Shown here: in pieces, positions 7,689-15,827 of the stretch
How the letters are laid out: each line of letters opens with the position of its first letter
How positions within the stretch are numbered: position 1 is the stretch's first letter
Source: a bacterium
GTDB lineage: Bacteria > Krumholzibacteriota > Krumholzibacteriia > LZORAL124-64-63
DNA length: 46,679 nt
Direction: 5' to 3'
NCBI GenBank assembly: GCA_020440705.1
Contig: JAGRNP010000019.1
Location: forward strand, 1-46,679
Position numbers and translations under genes: made by a program
Notes under the pieces: model-generated
Told to the model about the DNA's origin: nothing
Seen by the model: the letters and a program-made list of their open reading frames with translations, nothing else
The model's database searches: none

Positions 7689-9929
7689 CTAATCTCGATA
7701 CCAGTCCGGAGCAAACTCGACATCGGAAAGCTCGACATAGACGACAGGAGACGTCGGCCGCTCATCTCCAACTACTTTCTTCCAGAAGAACAATGCGTCA
7801 ACCGTATCCTCATCAAGAACCGTGACGCCTTCGATTCGCCCACGACACCTGACAGCAGTCCCTTCTCGATCAAGCACCCTCCGTGCAACTTCCTCGGACA
7901 GTCTGTCGAATCGAAACGTGGCCGACTCCTCACTATTGATGATGACGGTCCCGAATCTGGATGAGTAGATCTGTGCGAAATTGGTCACCATCTCCTGGTA
8001 GGCAATCTGTCCAGTCTGCCCACCGACATCAAAGTGGTCGCCGTTATGGTCCAGAATCCGCACGTCAGCCAAGACAGCAGTAATATCGAGTTCCCGGCCA
8101 ACCAGCTTGCTTCTCGCCAACCATTCTTGAGCGCGTATCACTGCGATCTGGTCGCCACGCTGGAATCCAGGCACGTTGTCCGCAAGGGCATAGAGCAGCT
8201 GCTCCGGACGGGCCAACTGATCGGAGTCATCCCAGAATGGGCGGAGATCTCCACCGATCTCGAGTAGGGTCGCGAGCGCATCTTCTCGCCGACTACTTGA
8301 ACGAAGCAGCATCAGGTCCCGCCTGGCGAGTTCCTCGTTGCGATCGGCGATCATCGCCTCGGCACGCCTCCATACGCACCAATCACCCTGCGCCGGATAC
8401 CGGTTGCCCCCGCTGGCGAGCCAGATCCGACGCGCCACCGTGTAGCAACGTGCGGCCTCGGCAAAGTGGCCCAGGCTACTCTCGGCGCGACCCAACCAAT
8501 ACCACGCGAGCAAGTCCCGGGGATTTCTATCAATCGCCATACGGCTCAACTCTGCAGCTCGGGCGTTGTCTCCCCTCTCCGAGTACCATTGGGAAAGATA
8601 GCGGTGAGATGCAGTCTGAGCGCTGGCACGCCGGATTCCTTCTTCGAAGCAGCGCAATGCATCTCTTTCCCGTCCCTGTTGCCCGTAGGCGAATCCCAAT
8701 TGGCTCCACCCCAAAGCAAAGTCGCTCGTTTGGCCTACGATGCGCTCAAGCGCCTCAACAGGATCGAACCTGGATTCACCATCAGCCGCTCGCGCGACAA
8801 CCCACGCAGCTATCGGATCACTCGGTTCGGCTGCATAGATACTGTCCATGCTCGCGTAATACCGGGCCTCCGGAGCAAAGATCTCCAAATTTGCGGCTCC
8901 GATCCAGACCGCAGAACCGAAAACTCCTGCGGACTCTTCGATCGTGTCCAGGGCCTCTTGGAAACGCCCCAGCCGGTGTCGGACTGCGATGAGACGGGAG
9001 AGTACGGTTCCGGCCTCGGAACTCGGGCTACATTCGAGTCCAAGCGCGCGCAGATCGCCCAGCAGCTTGGCACAGGTCGACAACGCGGCCTCGGCCTCTT
9101 CGAAGCGCCGACTCCTGATGAGAATATCGCCGCGGATTCCGTGTGCATGAGCCCAGCCCGGTGCCCCCTCGATCACCCTGTCCACGACACTCAGAGCTGC
9201 GTCCAAGTCTGCATCAACCTGATAGAGGTAGGCGGCCTCGAAAGCAAGCAGCACCGGCTCGTCGGGCAGCGACTCGAGTGCGCGCTCGAGATCGACGCGC
9301 GCGCCAGCGGTGTCTTCCCGACGATAGCGTACACTGGCGCGCCGGTATCTCGCGTATGGTGTATCGCTCTTTGCGATCTCTGTCGTCCACCTCGCTTCCT
9401 GGGCCGAAAGAGGAACCCGCGACCGATCCTCGATACAGATCAGTTGATCGAACATATCAGCGGCGAGCAGATGGTATCTGAACCGGATTGCGGAGTCGAA
9501 CCCCGTCATCACGGATTCAAACTCCCGCACGACGAGGTGGTACGACTGGCCGGCGTAGGATGCCGCCTGCCGGAACTGTTCGATCGCGGCATCGGTGTTT
9601 CCGCGCATCTGGAGTGCACGCGCCTTGACCAGGTGCAGCAGCGGATCCTGTGGCAATACCATCAAGGCGCGGTTACAAGTATCTTCGGCTTGATCCGTGA
9701 GCCCCCGATCGAGAAGATCCCATCCTTCCATGACCGCGGTATCGGCAGCGATCAGGTCAACCCCCTTGCAGTTCTCAGCGGCGAAAGCCTTGCCCGGCAA
9801 CAGACCGAGCTCGCCCGCAACCTCGGCCGACAGCGGTTCGGCGTATAGAGTCTCGACTCCGGTGCAGCCGAGCGTCAATGTACCGAGAACGAGCACAGCA
9901 GCGACGCAAGTCTCTTTTGGCCGGATCAT
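7689..9929 (-). CDS. TPR-repeat lipoprotein, unknown function
   Basis: 746 aa. The N-terminus has a lipoprotein signal (VLVLGTLTLGC, Cys near 22). The middle contains many TPR-like helical pairs, for example AAIEQFRQAASYAG and the run around GHFAEAARCYTVARRIW. The C-terminal 130 residues are beta-like and mixed. TPR arrays bind peptides or proteins; nothing shows a catalytic site. ATG 9929 follows GGAGGGG at good spacing. It is convergent with ggt and has no operon partner. Codon use is less GC-biased than in ggt, which fits acquired DNA. Confidence in the gene is high and in its role low. Confidence 0.85.
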   Translation of the reverse strand: MIRPKETCVAAVLVLGTLTLGCTGVETLYAEPLSAEVAGELGLLPGKAFAAENCKGVDLIAADTAVMEGWDLLDRGLTDQAEDTCNRALMVLPQDPLLHLVKARALQMRGNTDAAIEQFRQAASYAGQSYHLVVREFESVMTGFDSAIRFRYHLLAADMFDQLICIEDRSRVPLSAQEARWTTEIAKSDTPYARYRRASVRYRREDTAGARVDLERALESLPDEPVLLAFEAAYLYQVDADLDAALSVVDRVIEGAPGWAHAHGIRGDILIRSRRFEEAEAALSTCAKLLGDLRALGLECSPSSEAGTVLSRLIAVRHRLGRFQEALDTIEESAGVFGSAVWIGAANLEIFAPEARYYASMDSIYAAEPSDPIAAWVVARAADGESRFDPVEALERIVGQTSDFALGWSQLGFAYGQQGRERDALRCFEEGIRRASAQTASHRYLSQWYSERGDNARAAELSRMAIDRNPRDLLAWYWLGRAESSLGHFAEAARCYTVARRIWLASGGNRYPAQGDWCVWRRAEAMIADRNEELARRDLMLLRSSSRREDALATLLEIGGDLRPFWDDSDQLARPEQLLYALADNVPGFQRGDQIAVIRAQEWLARSKLVGRELDITAVLADVRILDHNGDHFDVGGQTGQIAYQEMVTNFAQIYSSRFGTVIINSEESATFRFDRLSEEVARRVLDREGTAVRCRGRIEGVTVLDEDTVDALFFWKKVVGDERPTSPVVYVELSDVEFAPDWYRD

Positions 9930-10418
9930 GTTTCCCCTCCAAAACTGGTGTCTGCGATGAATTGACTTTCTACGGGAGCATCGAGTGCGACAGGGCGAAC
10001 ACTTGGGCCGTTCTACCTCTGTGAACTGGATTCATGACTTGCCTCCCCTGAGGGCTTCTTTGGTCGGCCAACTCGCCCGATCAAGCACTTGACGAGTGGA
10101 GTTCCTGATCCGAAGGCGTGGCTGATGTCCAAAATAGACGAGCACCCCAACTGCTGGCATCCACCCAAGCCTGGTCTCATCGCATCGCTCGGGTACAATC
10201 TCTTGGCGAATCGGACCGACTTCTTCGTCAAGTCCAGACCCATTCATCTCTAGACCTGACATCAATCTTCTGTTGAGAGGCCGGCGCACGACATCGACCC
10301 AACCGGCTTGCATTCTCCTGGACCAGACACCCCCGGCTCTACAACTTGATCTCAACCCCGAACCAGCTGCCGTATTGGCGGATGCGGGCCGTACGTCATG
10401 AATCAATGTCATCTCCCG
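9930..10418. other. Gap without a confident gene
   Basis: 489 bp between the TPR gene start and the stop of the six-helix membrane gene. A leftward frame of 126 codons (10032-10412) is open, but its only ATGs have badly placed ribosome sites and its sequence resembles no family. No repeat or RNA gene is recognised. Confidence 0.45.
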
Positions 10419-11213
10419 TCAGCGGATCTCATCAATGCCCCTGAGCAGCACCTCGGCGCTCTTGCGCCGCGCGCGGCGCCTGCGGATCCGCAAGGCTACC
10501 CAAACGACGCCCGTGCCGAACACCGCGGCCGCCAGCCCCAGGACGGCGTTCAGCGACGCCGGGTCGCCCTTCATCACGAGATTCCCGACCCGGGCCGCCA
10601 GCCCCAGGCCGGCGACGATCCACACGGGCAGCTTCAGGAAGCTGACCTTTTCACCCGGCGCGACGAACAACGCCAGTATGACCAGCGCCCACGCAGCGCC
10701 GGGCGCTCCGCTCCACAAGCCCTTTCCGGACGCGACCAGCAGAAGTCCGCCGTCGGGCGGCATGACCGGTCCGCCAATCTGAGCGCCGACCACCAACTGC
10801 ACGACCCCAGCCACCATGCCCACGCCAAAGACGATTCGTAGAGCACTGTCGCGGGTCAGCCGCTTCTCGATGGCCGGGCCGAGCATCAGGGCCGCGACGA
10901 AAGTCAGGACGACAGCCCCCAGGTAGGGTGCGGAGACCACGTGTGTCGCCACGACGTAGATACGGAACGCCTTGAGATTGGCCCAGGAAAGCGCGGTGTG
11001 GGCCTGCATGGATTCCAGGAACGCGGGGTTGAGATAGTAGTCGCGTCGGGCAAGGAACCACAGAACGAATGTTGCGGCGACGAAGAACATGAGGGCGCCG
11101 GCAAGGCCCGAAGAAGGCCCAGACCGCAGCGGCCGCGCCGTGCCAGAAAGGACGGCTCCGGGCCGACGACGGCCCCGGGGTTCACGCATGTAGTCGCGAT
11201 CTGCAAGTCCCAT
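10419..11213 (-). CDS. Six-helix membrane protein of the sigma cassette
   Basis: 264 aa with about six hydrophobic segments: ALMFFVAATFVLWF, a long one after THVVSAPYL, VFGVGMVAGVVQLVV, GAAWALVILALFV, VWIVAGLGLAA and LNAVLGLAAAVFGTG. The cytoplasmic tail is very basic and ends RRRRARRKSAEVLLRGIDEIR, the same style as the tiny protein at 15604-15717 (RDRRARRHDAEDLLRSIDGYR). I do not recognise the family. ATG 11213 follows AAGGAC about nine bases upstream; an in-frame earlier start adds residues without membrane or conserved character. It is the last gene of a tight leftward run with 11231-11677 and 11674-11955. Confidence 0.75.
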   Translation of the reverse strand: MGLADRDYMREPRGRRRPGAVLSGTARPLRSGPSSGLAGALMFFVAATFVLWFLARRDYYLNPAFLESMQAHTALSWANLKAFRIYVVATHVVSAPYLGAVVLTFVAALMLGPAIEKRLTRDSALRIVFGVGMVAGVVQLVVGAQIGGPVMPPDGGLLLVASGKGLWSGAPGAAWALVILALFVAPGEKVSFLKLPVWIVAGLGLAARVGNLVMKGDPASLNAVLGLAAAVFGTGVVWVALRIRRRRARRKSAEVLLRGIDEIR

Positions 11214-11230
11214 ACGGCATTCGTCCTTTC

Positions 11231-11677
11231 TCAGAAGACCAGCTTCAGCCAAGCCAGGATCTCGAACCAGGCCTTGCCACCCAGGTACAGAAAGTTGGCC
11301 AGCGCCGTCACCAGACAGGGTAGCCGGATCAGCCCGTACCAGTTGCCCGCATCCGCCGCCACCAGGACCAGGCTGATGGCGACCGTGAACAGCAGATTCG
11401 TGTAGGGGATCTGGCTGACGATTGCCTCGTCGATGACAATGGCTGCCCCGCTGGGTCTCGGATCGTCGTGGTAGAGCAAGCTCATGTCGAGGCTATCGAG
11501 CGAGTCGACGAAGATGAGGGCCAACACCGCCAATCCGATCAGGACGCCCAGAAGCACGACCGGCAGGGCGCGTTTGCCCTGATCCTCGTCGCCCGCAGCG
11601 ACCAGCCCGGCGCCGGTCAGGCCGCCCAGGAGGATCGGGAGGGACCAGATACCCAGCTCATGCAGCGGTCCCGTCAT
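11231..11677 (-). CDS. Small multi-pass membrane protein of the sigma cassette
   Basis: 148 aa with three or four transmembrane segments: LPILLGGLTGAGLVAAG, PVVLLGVLIGLAVLALIF and TNLLFTVAISLVLVAA, then a hydrophobic C-terminus. An acidic loop (DSLDSLD, YHDDP) lies between helices two and three. No family is recognised. ATG 11677 has GGAGGAG three to nine bases upstream and overlaps the stop of the exported small protein as ATGA. The next gene starts 17 bases beyond its stop. This strongly suggests that the three products are made together and may form one membrane complex. Confidence 0.75.
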   Translation of the reverse strand: MTGPLHELGIWSLPILLGGLTGAGLVAAGDEDQGKRALPVVLLGVLIGLAVLALIFVDSLDSLDMSLLYHDDPRPSGAAIVIDEAIVSQIPYTNLLFTVAISLVLVAADAGNWYGLIRLPCLVTALANFLYLGGKAWFEILAWLKLVF

Positions 11678-11955
11678 GCTGGCTCCTCCGAGACCTTCGG
11701 GGCGACACTTGGAGCACCCACGTCGGAGCAGTAGCTGGCACCCCGACCCCAACCGTCAGTGCCACAGGGCAACATAGGGGATTCATTGGACCCGGCGCCG
11801 GGAGCGACCGGCGAGATAGTCACGCTTTCGGTGGGATCGTACTGGGCCCAGACACCGCCTCCGGTACCAACCATGGTCATCAGTGCCATACCGGCCCGGA
11901 GCCTCGATGGCAAGCTGAGCCAGGCATGGCGATTCGCGGGGTTCTTCTTGCTCAT
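11674..11955 (-). CDS. Small exported protein with two C-terminal cysteines
   Basis: 93 aa. A basic N-terminus and hydrophobic stretch (RLRAGMALMTMVGTGGGVWA) form a signal peptide, probably cut after VWA or WAQ. The mature part of about 53 residues is rich in Pro, Ser and Gly and holds PCGTDGWGRGASYC, two cysteines 13 apart that could form a disulfide. It overlaps the next gene by ATGA, so export and the two membrane proteins are linked. It could be a sensed ligand, a secreted effector or a complex subunit; nothing in the sequence decides. AGG lies about ten bases before ATG 11955, a weak ribosome site. Confidence 0.6.
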   Translation of the reverse strand: MSKKNPANRHAWLSLPSRLRAGMALMTMVGTGGGVWAQYDPTESVTISPVAPGAGSNESPMLPCGTDGWGRGASYCSDVGAPSVAPKVSEEPA

Positions 11956-12396
11956 TGTCTGTATACCTGCTTGGTGGAGAGGACCAACCCATGACCGTCC
12001 TCCAGTTCAATGGCGCACAGTGTCGAGGTCTCGTTTGCGGGCCTCGATCAGTGAAATGGACGTTCTCTTTCCGCAGCCTCACGGGACTAGGCGCAAATGC
12101 CGTCTCATACCGGAACTCTATCCGTCAACCAAGGCCTTGCCACCCATTGCCGAGGGCGTTCATGTGCCTCCGGTTTCCTTCGGGCGGGATCCGGCTCCGA
12201 CGATCCGCTGTCTGCATCTTGGTGCCTCCTGCAATCAGGCCGCACGCTGATCCGGCCGGTTCGATCCCGTTGGGAGACTTGAGCCGGATGGGCGGGGACG
12301 CCCCGCCACGGGCCCGACAAGAAGGCCCCGAAAAGATTCGCGTCATGGTATCCCATCCTAACGAACGGCCCCGTGCTGGAGGTGCCCAACGCGGGA
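11956..12396. other. Gap with one doubtful small frame
   Basis: 441 bp. A leftward frame of 73 codons (12125-12346, ATG preceded by GGATGGGA) is open and Gly/Arg/Pro rich, with two cysteines. It could be a peptide gene, but I see no family or coding bias. A perfect hairpin, GGCGGGG-ACG-CCCCGCC (12291-12307), lies inside and could end transcription from 12621 leftward, although no T-run follows. Confidence 0.35.
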
Positions 12397-12621
12397 CTAC
12401 CGGCAGCTATCCCAGTTCCAGCGATCGATTGCAGCTTCGATCGCCGCCTGTCGACCAAGCCCAGGGCGGCGGTTCTGCTCGTGTCTAATGAGCCTCTCGG
12501 CGGTATCTTTGCAACCGAGGACTTTCCTTTCGAGGACCCTGATCAGCCGTTGCTCTTCCGGACTCGGCCCGAAGGCGGCACGGACGCGCTCGACGAGGGC
12601 CGATATCAGCTTGATTCCCAT
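12397..12621 (-). CDS. Tiny basic protein, paralogue of the split gene at 15604-15827
   Basis: 74 aa starting MGIKLISALVERVRAAFG. The first half is helical, ending VLERKVLG. The second half runs AERLIRHEQNRR and ends AAIEAAIDRW. Without gaps, the stretch ISALVERVR...RKVLG aligns with MSVVSSRVR...RKILG of the frame at 15714-15827 at about 13 of 31 identical positions. Exactly 38 residues follow the LG in this protein and in the second frame there. No domain is recognised; charged amphipathic helices suggest protein or nucleic-acid binding. The start codon and first seven codons lie inside a 280-bp dispersed repeat, whose CTATAGG motif may be its -10. AAAAGGGGA precedes the ATG. Confidence 0.65.
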   Translation of the reverse strand: MGIKLISALVERVRAAFGPSPEEQRLIRVLERKVLGCKDTAERLIRHEQNRRPGLGRQAAIEAAIDRWNWDSCR

Positions 12622-12886
12622 GACTATCCCCTTTTGAGTTTCCCGTCGCTTCTTTAACGATCCTATAGCTCCCGTCGTTTGCTGCTCCCTAGTGTGACAT
12701 GCACCCCCACATTTTCTTGGTCCACTCGGCCAAGGTCACCGCCGGACGCCATTCAGGCCCGGAGGTACCGCTGATCGCCTGCCCTCTCTTCTACGGGGGG
12801 TTGAATCCGGTTAGACCTTGCCATCTGATTGGCAGGCGGGTTGGGGTGGATGAATCCCCTTTCACCGGCCAGTGCGGATCGACGTC
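12607..12886 (-). repeat. 280-bp dispersed repeat, copy 1 (promoter/leader module)
   Basis: Aligns along its length with 20902-21182 in the same orientation. The best-kept blocks are GATTCCCATGA (the reverse of ATGGGAATC, start of the small gene), AGTTTCCCGTCGCTTCT, CGATCCTATAG (12658-12668), AGTGTGAC, GTCACCGCCG, GGTGGATGAATCCC and GGATCGACGTC (12876-12886). By eye about 60-65% of positions match, higher near the start codon. Read leftward, it ends in the start of the gene at 12621 and contains two direct CGACGGGA motifs flanking TATAGGAT. I infer a promoter plus leader rather than a coding element. Confidence 0.75.
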
Positions 12887-13057
12887 GTCGGGAGGTGACG
12901 GGCAGTCCGGCCGTATGTCGGCCTGCGAGTTGATAGCGATGATAAAGGTGAAAAGGCCATTCACACACCGCCGCCGCCCAATGGTGGCGGTCAAGGCCTT
13001 CACCCGACAGCGTCATGTCCAACGGGACGGCGGTGGACGATCCCCAAAGGTACGGAC

Positions 13058-14155
13058 CTACAACTCCATGGAGGGGCGGTGGTCGACCACCGACTCGGCA
13101 CGAAGACGGAGAACGTCAAGGCGATCATGAAAGGATGGTTCGAACTGATCGCGAAGAGCCCCTCGCTCGGGGGCGCGCGTGATGCGGAACTCGTAGGCGC
13201 GCACTTCCCGCCGCCCCCCGCCGGCCACGGTCACCACCACCCGGTAGGATCCCGCAGCGATCGGTTCGACGCCATTGCCCAGCACCACCCGCCGCGAGAG
13301 GAAGTCCGGGAAGGGTACAGGGCCCAGGCCATGGGCCGCTCCGGCCGGTCCGATAACCTCGACCCGAACGGTCATTTCCTCCGGACTCATGGTTCCTCCC
13401 ACCGTTGGCAGGGCTGCCGGCGGCGGCAGGTCGAGGATGACGCGCGTGGCGTTGGCCCCAATGGTCAGGACACCCGATCCCGATCCGGAGTCACGACGGA
13501 CTACCGGCGGCACCGAGTCACGTCCGGAGCCACGCGACGGGCGATCTGTCGCTCGACCGGAACCCCGCGCAGGCGCTTCGATACCACGGCGGGAGCCGGG
13601 CGCAGTCCGGTGGTCCTCCAGCCGAACCGACGGCATACCGTCCGAAGGCGCCGCAACCAGTTCCAACATGGCGCCGCGATCGTCGGGCATCAGCGCGACA
13701 ACCAGGATCAGCGACGTCGCAACCGCCACGCCCGTCCAGCGGACAGGCCGGGGAATCGCCAGAACCAGCGCCTGCATCAGTTCCTTGAACCGGAACCGGG
13801 ACGTTCTCCGCCGCTCGCGTGGCCAGGCTTCAGCCGCCAGGTCCACTTCGTAACCGAGGAACGCGAGGTCCTCCCGGCATTCGAGGCACCCGGAGAGGTG
13901 CTGGAAGACCATCTGACGTTCCAGGCCCCGGAGCCGTGATTCGGCCTGACTCCACCGGGCGATGATGTCGGGCGGCAGATGGTGGGCCATGGACTGGTCG
14001 TCGTGATCGGCATTGGCAAAGGCGTCCGCCAGTTCGCTGCAGTCCTCGTCGTCCTTCGCGAGCGCGAGAAACCGCTCCTCGTCGGACGGGCTCAGCAGGC
14101 CGACCGCATGCAGAAGAACATGTTCCCGGAACCACTCCAGGTCCGTGTTGCTCAC
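13058..14155 (-). CDS. Transmembrane anti-sigma factor with zinc-finger (ZAS-like) motif
   Basis: 365 aa. The cytoplasmic part (1-135) holds H86-x3-C90-x2-C93 (HLSGCLEC), the zinc-binding anti-sigma motif. One transmembrane helix spans about 139-157. A low-complexity Arg/Gly/Ser linker leads to an outside domain (about 240-350) with beta-sandwich character (TVRVEVIGPAG, GSYRVVVTVAGG). It should hold the sigma factor at the membrane until a signal outside acts. GTG 14155 overlaps the sigma stop as GTGA, with a G-run ribosome site; the frame extends 32 codons further upstream, but that part lies within the sigma gene. Translational coupling supports a cognate pair. Confidence 0.85.
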   Translation of the reverse strand: MSNTDLEWFREHVLLHAVGLLSPSDEERFLALAKDDEDCSELADAFANADHDDQSMAHHLPPDIIARWSQAESRLRGLERQMVFQHLSGCLECREDLAFLGYEVDLAAEAWPRERRRTSRFRFKELMQALVLAIPRPVRWTGVAVATSLILVVALMPDDRGAMLELVAAPSDGMPSVRLEDHRTAPGSRRGIEAPARGSGRATDRPSRGSGRDSVPPVVRRDSGSGSGVLTIGANATRVILDLPPPAALPTVGGTMSPEEMTVRVEVIGPAGAAHGLGPVPFPDFLSRRVVLGNGVEPIAAGSYRVVVTVAGGGRREVRAYEFRITRAPERGALRDQFEPSFHDRLDVLRLRAESVVDHRPSMEL

Positions 14156-14709
14156 GAGTCCCCCCCTTCGGCCGCTGCCCAGTCGGAGAGTGCCGCCAGG
14201 GTGGGGTCGGTGCGGACCGCTTCCCGCAACAACGAGACGCAACGTTCCCACTGCTTGCGAACAGCCGCGTGGCTGCGGCCCTGCTGCCCGGCGACCTGTT
14301 TCCAGTTCATTTCACGGAAGAAGAACCGGGCAAGCTCGCCACAGGCGGTCTGGCCAAAAAAGTTCAGGATCACGAAACGCACCCGGGCAACCGGGTCGCC
14401 GAACTCGACTGAAGCCCGCTCCACCGGGGCGGCCCGCGCGTATCCGCCTTCGGCTTCCGGAGCAAAGAGCGCAGCGCTCCGGGTGCGCCGGCGAAGCTCA
14501 TCAAAAACGACACGCTTGGCAATCTCGGTGAGGAACGCCTCGACGTTGCGGATGGGGGCACGGCGCGATGCCCGCAGGGCCCGGACGAGGCCGTCCTGGA
14601 CCATCTCGTCGATCGGCGCATCCTCGTGATACCAGCGTTGGCGAACCGCCGACACGAGATAGGCTCGGGCGGAGTTCCAGTCTACAGTCTGTCCAGGATC
14701 GGTTCGCAT
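14152..14709 (-). CDS. ECF-like RNA polymerase sigma factor
   Basis: 185 aa. The region-2-like part has DEMVQDGLVRALRA and then NVEAFLTEIAKRVVFDELRRR, the usual core-binding and -10 recognition helices. The region-4-like part has NWKQVAGQQGRSHAAVRKQWERC, a helix-turn-helix for -35 recognition. The two are joined by a linker of about 35 residues. ATG 14709 follows TAGGGG; the frame extends 12 codons upstream without support. It is coupled to the anti-sigma gene. Likely targets include its own cassette and perhaps the 280-bp repeat promoter, which is inference. It is not close to the kinase-linked sigma at 18765. Confidence 0.85.
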   Translation of the reverse strand: MRTDPGQTVDWNSARAYLVSAVRQRWYHEDAPIDEMVQDGLVRALRASRRAPIRNVEAFLTEIAKRVVFDELRRRTRSAALFAPEAEGGYARAAPVERASVEFGDPVARVRFVILNFFGQTACGELARFFFREMNWKQVAGQQGRSHAAVRKQWERCVSLLREAVRTDPTLAALSDWAAAEGGDS

Positions 14710-14826
14710 GGCCCCTACCGGTCTATCGCTGGACCCCAAGGTCAAGTGTCATCCGAATTCCGGGTGATGACGGGAATGTTCCCGAATCTGGCGCCAGTGG
14801 CGCCTGCTCGCTTCCGGCGGCGCATC

Positions 14827-15075
14827 CTACTCGAGCAGGATGTGAGTGAATGCAGACAGGACAATCCCTGCGATGAAGAGAGCGATGATCGTGGGCACCT
14901 TCCACATGAGATCGCTCCTGAAGCGGTTGCCACAATGACAGCAGGCGGACTCGGTGCCGGGGGTCATCTTCCCGCAACCCCTGCAGATGCGGCGGGGTGC
15001 GGTGGGATTGCGGCCACAAACGCCGCAAACTGCCCCACCCCGCGCATCGTATCCGCAAAACGGACATGTCGCCAT
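14827..15075 (-). CDS. Small zinc-ribbon protein with C-terminal membrane helix
   Basis: 82 aa. Four CxxC pairs (CPFC, CGVC, CRGC, CCHC) within the first 50 residues form two zinc ribbons. One transmembrane helix (TIIALFIAGIVLSAFTHILL) ends the protein. Such 'zinc ribbon plus TM' proteins are common but rarely assigned; they are thought to be adaptors at the cytoplasmic membrane face. AAAGGGG sits about five bases before ATG 15075; five codons of frame lie upstream. It is 42 bases after the PH-like gene and 117 bases before the sigma gene, all leftward, so it is likely part of the same unit. Confidence 0.8.
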   Translation of the reverse strand: MATCPFCGYDARGGAVCGVCGRNPTAPRRICRGCGKMTPGTESACCHCGNRFRSDLMWKVPTIIALFIAGIVLSAFTHILLE

Positions 15076-15117
15076 CGTTTCCCCTTTCACCGGCTGTGCA
15101 TGGACGAAGGCCCCATC

Positions 15118-15540
15118 TCAAGAGGCGCCGACGGAGATGATCGCCTCACCAATGGCCATCGCATTCGGCCGGTTGGTCTTGGAGAACGCCCGGTGGAACT
15201 TGGCTGCGAAGGGCTTCTCGGAGTCATCGATTCTGAGGTGGGTAAAAAGCATTCCATTGGACATTTTCGTTTCCATTTGGCCCAGTTCGTCCAGGGAATA
15301 GTCGACGATCTGCCTGACTTCAGCATTGCCCAGGCTCTTGACCTGCAGCACGACGAGCCGCCTGTCCGTCAAACCGACCAGGTAGTTCTTCGTGAGGAGC
15401 ATGGAAGCGATCAGGCCCAGCAGCGGGATGAGAATGAGGTTGGGTTGCTTGATCCCGGCTGCCCAGTATTCAAGCGCTTCTCCTTCGTGGAGGTGAGGCA
15501 GAAAGGCGGCCTTGATCTGATCTTCCTTGAGCCTTCCCAT
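15118..15540 (-). CDS. PH-like (YokE/bPH type) membrane-associated protein
   Basis: 140 aa. A short N-terminal helix is followed by a hydrophobic hairpin (LILIPLLGLIASMLL) and then NYLVGLTDRRLVVLQV, the strand pair typical of bacterial PH domains of the YokE kind. The rest is mixed, with a conserved-looking acidic stretch (DYSLDELGQMETKM). These domains are protein-interaction modules, often in stress or envelope proteins. GGAGAG precedes ATG 15540 with good spacing. It starts 63 bases after the split small gene and precedes the zinc-ribbon gene. The family call is moderate. Confidence 0.7.
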   Translation of the reverse strand: MGRLKEDQIKAAFLPHLHEGEALEYWAAGIKQPNLILIPLLGLIASMLLTKNYLVGLTDRRLVVLQVKSLGNAEVRQIVDYSLDELGQMETKMSNGMLFTHLRIDDSEKPFAAKFHRAFSKTNRPNAMAIGEAIISVGAS

Positions 15541-15603
15541 GGTCTCGACTCTCCTTCGGGTTGATGTGTCTCGTGCCCCCAGCGCCGGTACGGCGCTCCC
15601 GAA

Positions 15604-15717
15604 CTAGCGATATCCATCGATGCTGCGGAGCAGGTCCTCCGCGTCATGGCGCCGTGCGCGCCGGTCCCTCCAGTGGATGACGATCTCGGCGACACCCGTG
15701 GCCACCCCCGTCGTCAC
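15604..15717 (-). CDS. Second half of split tiny basic protein (RRARR tail)
   Basis: 37 aa from GTG 15717, which overlaps the stop of the frame above as GTGA. GGAGG lies 16-20 bases upstream, a poor distance, so coupling or ribosomal frameshifting is likely. The product contains VAEIVIHW then RDRRARRHDAEDLLRSID. It matches the second half of the 74-aa protein at 12397-12621 (AE..I....RR......A......ID) and the C-terminal tail of the six-helix protein (RRRRARRKSAEVLLRGID). The 38 residues from the LG to the stop equal the number in the intact paralogue, so this was or is one protein in two frames. Confidence 0.55.
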   Translation of the reverse strand: MTTGVATGVAEIVIHWRDRRARRHDAEDLLRSIDGYR

Positions 15718-15827
15718 AATCCCAGGATTTTCCTCCACAGGATGTCGAAGCGGCGTTTCGATTCACGGTCCAGGCCGAGTGCCCCGCGAACCCTGCTCGA
15801 CACGACTGACATCACGCTCGTCATCAT
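15714..15827 (-). CDS. First half of split tiny basic protein
   Basis: 37 aa from ATG 15827 (a second ATG at 15824; the frame is open to an ATG at 15860 with no ribosome site). The sequence MSVVSSRVRGALG leads to LDRESKRRFDILWRKILG, aligning without gaps to the start of the 74-aa protein at 12397-12621. It then hits TGA where the paralogue continues. The next frame starts on the overlapping GTG. It is either a frameshifted pseudogene, a coupled two-subunit version, or a frameshift product. First gene of the leftward cassette: split gene, PH-like, zinc ribbon, sigma, anti-sigma. Confidence 0.55.
   Translation of the reverse strand: MMTSVMSVVSSRVRGALGLDRESKRRFDILWRKILGL

Noticed and set aside
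10032-10412. Leftward 126-codon frame
   Set aside because: No usable ribosome site, no family and no clear coding bias; kept only as a remark on the gap.
12125-12346. Possible GG-type peptide precursor
   Set aside because: The IAGG sequence is isolated, no maturation enzyme lies nearby and the frame lacks coding character.
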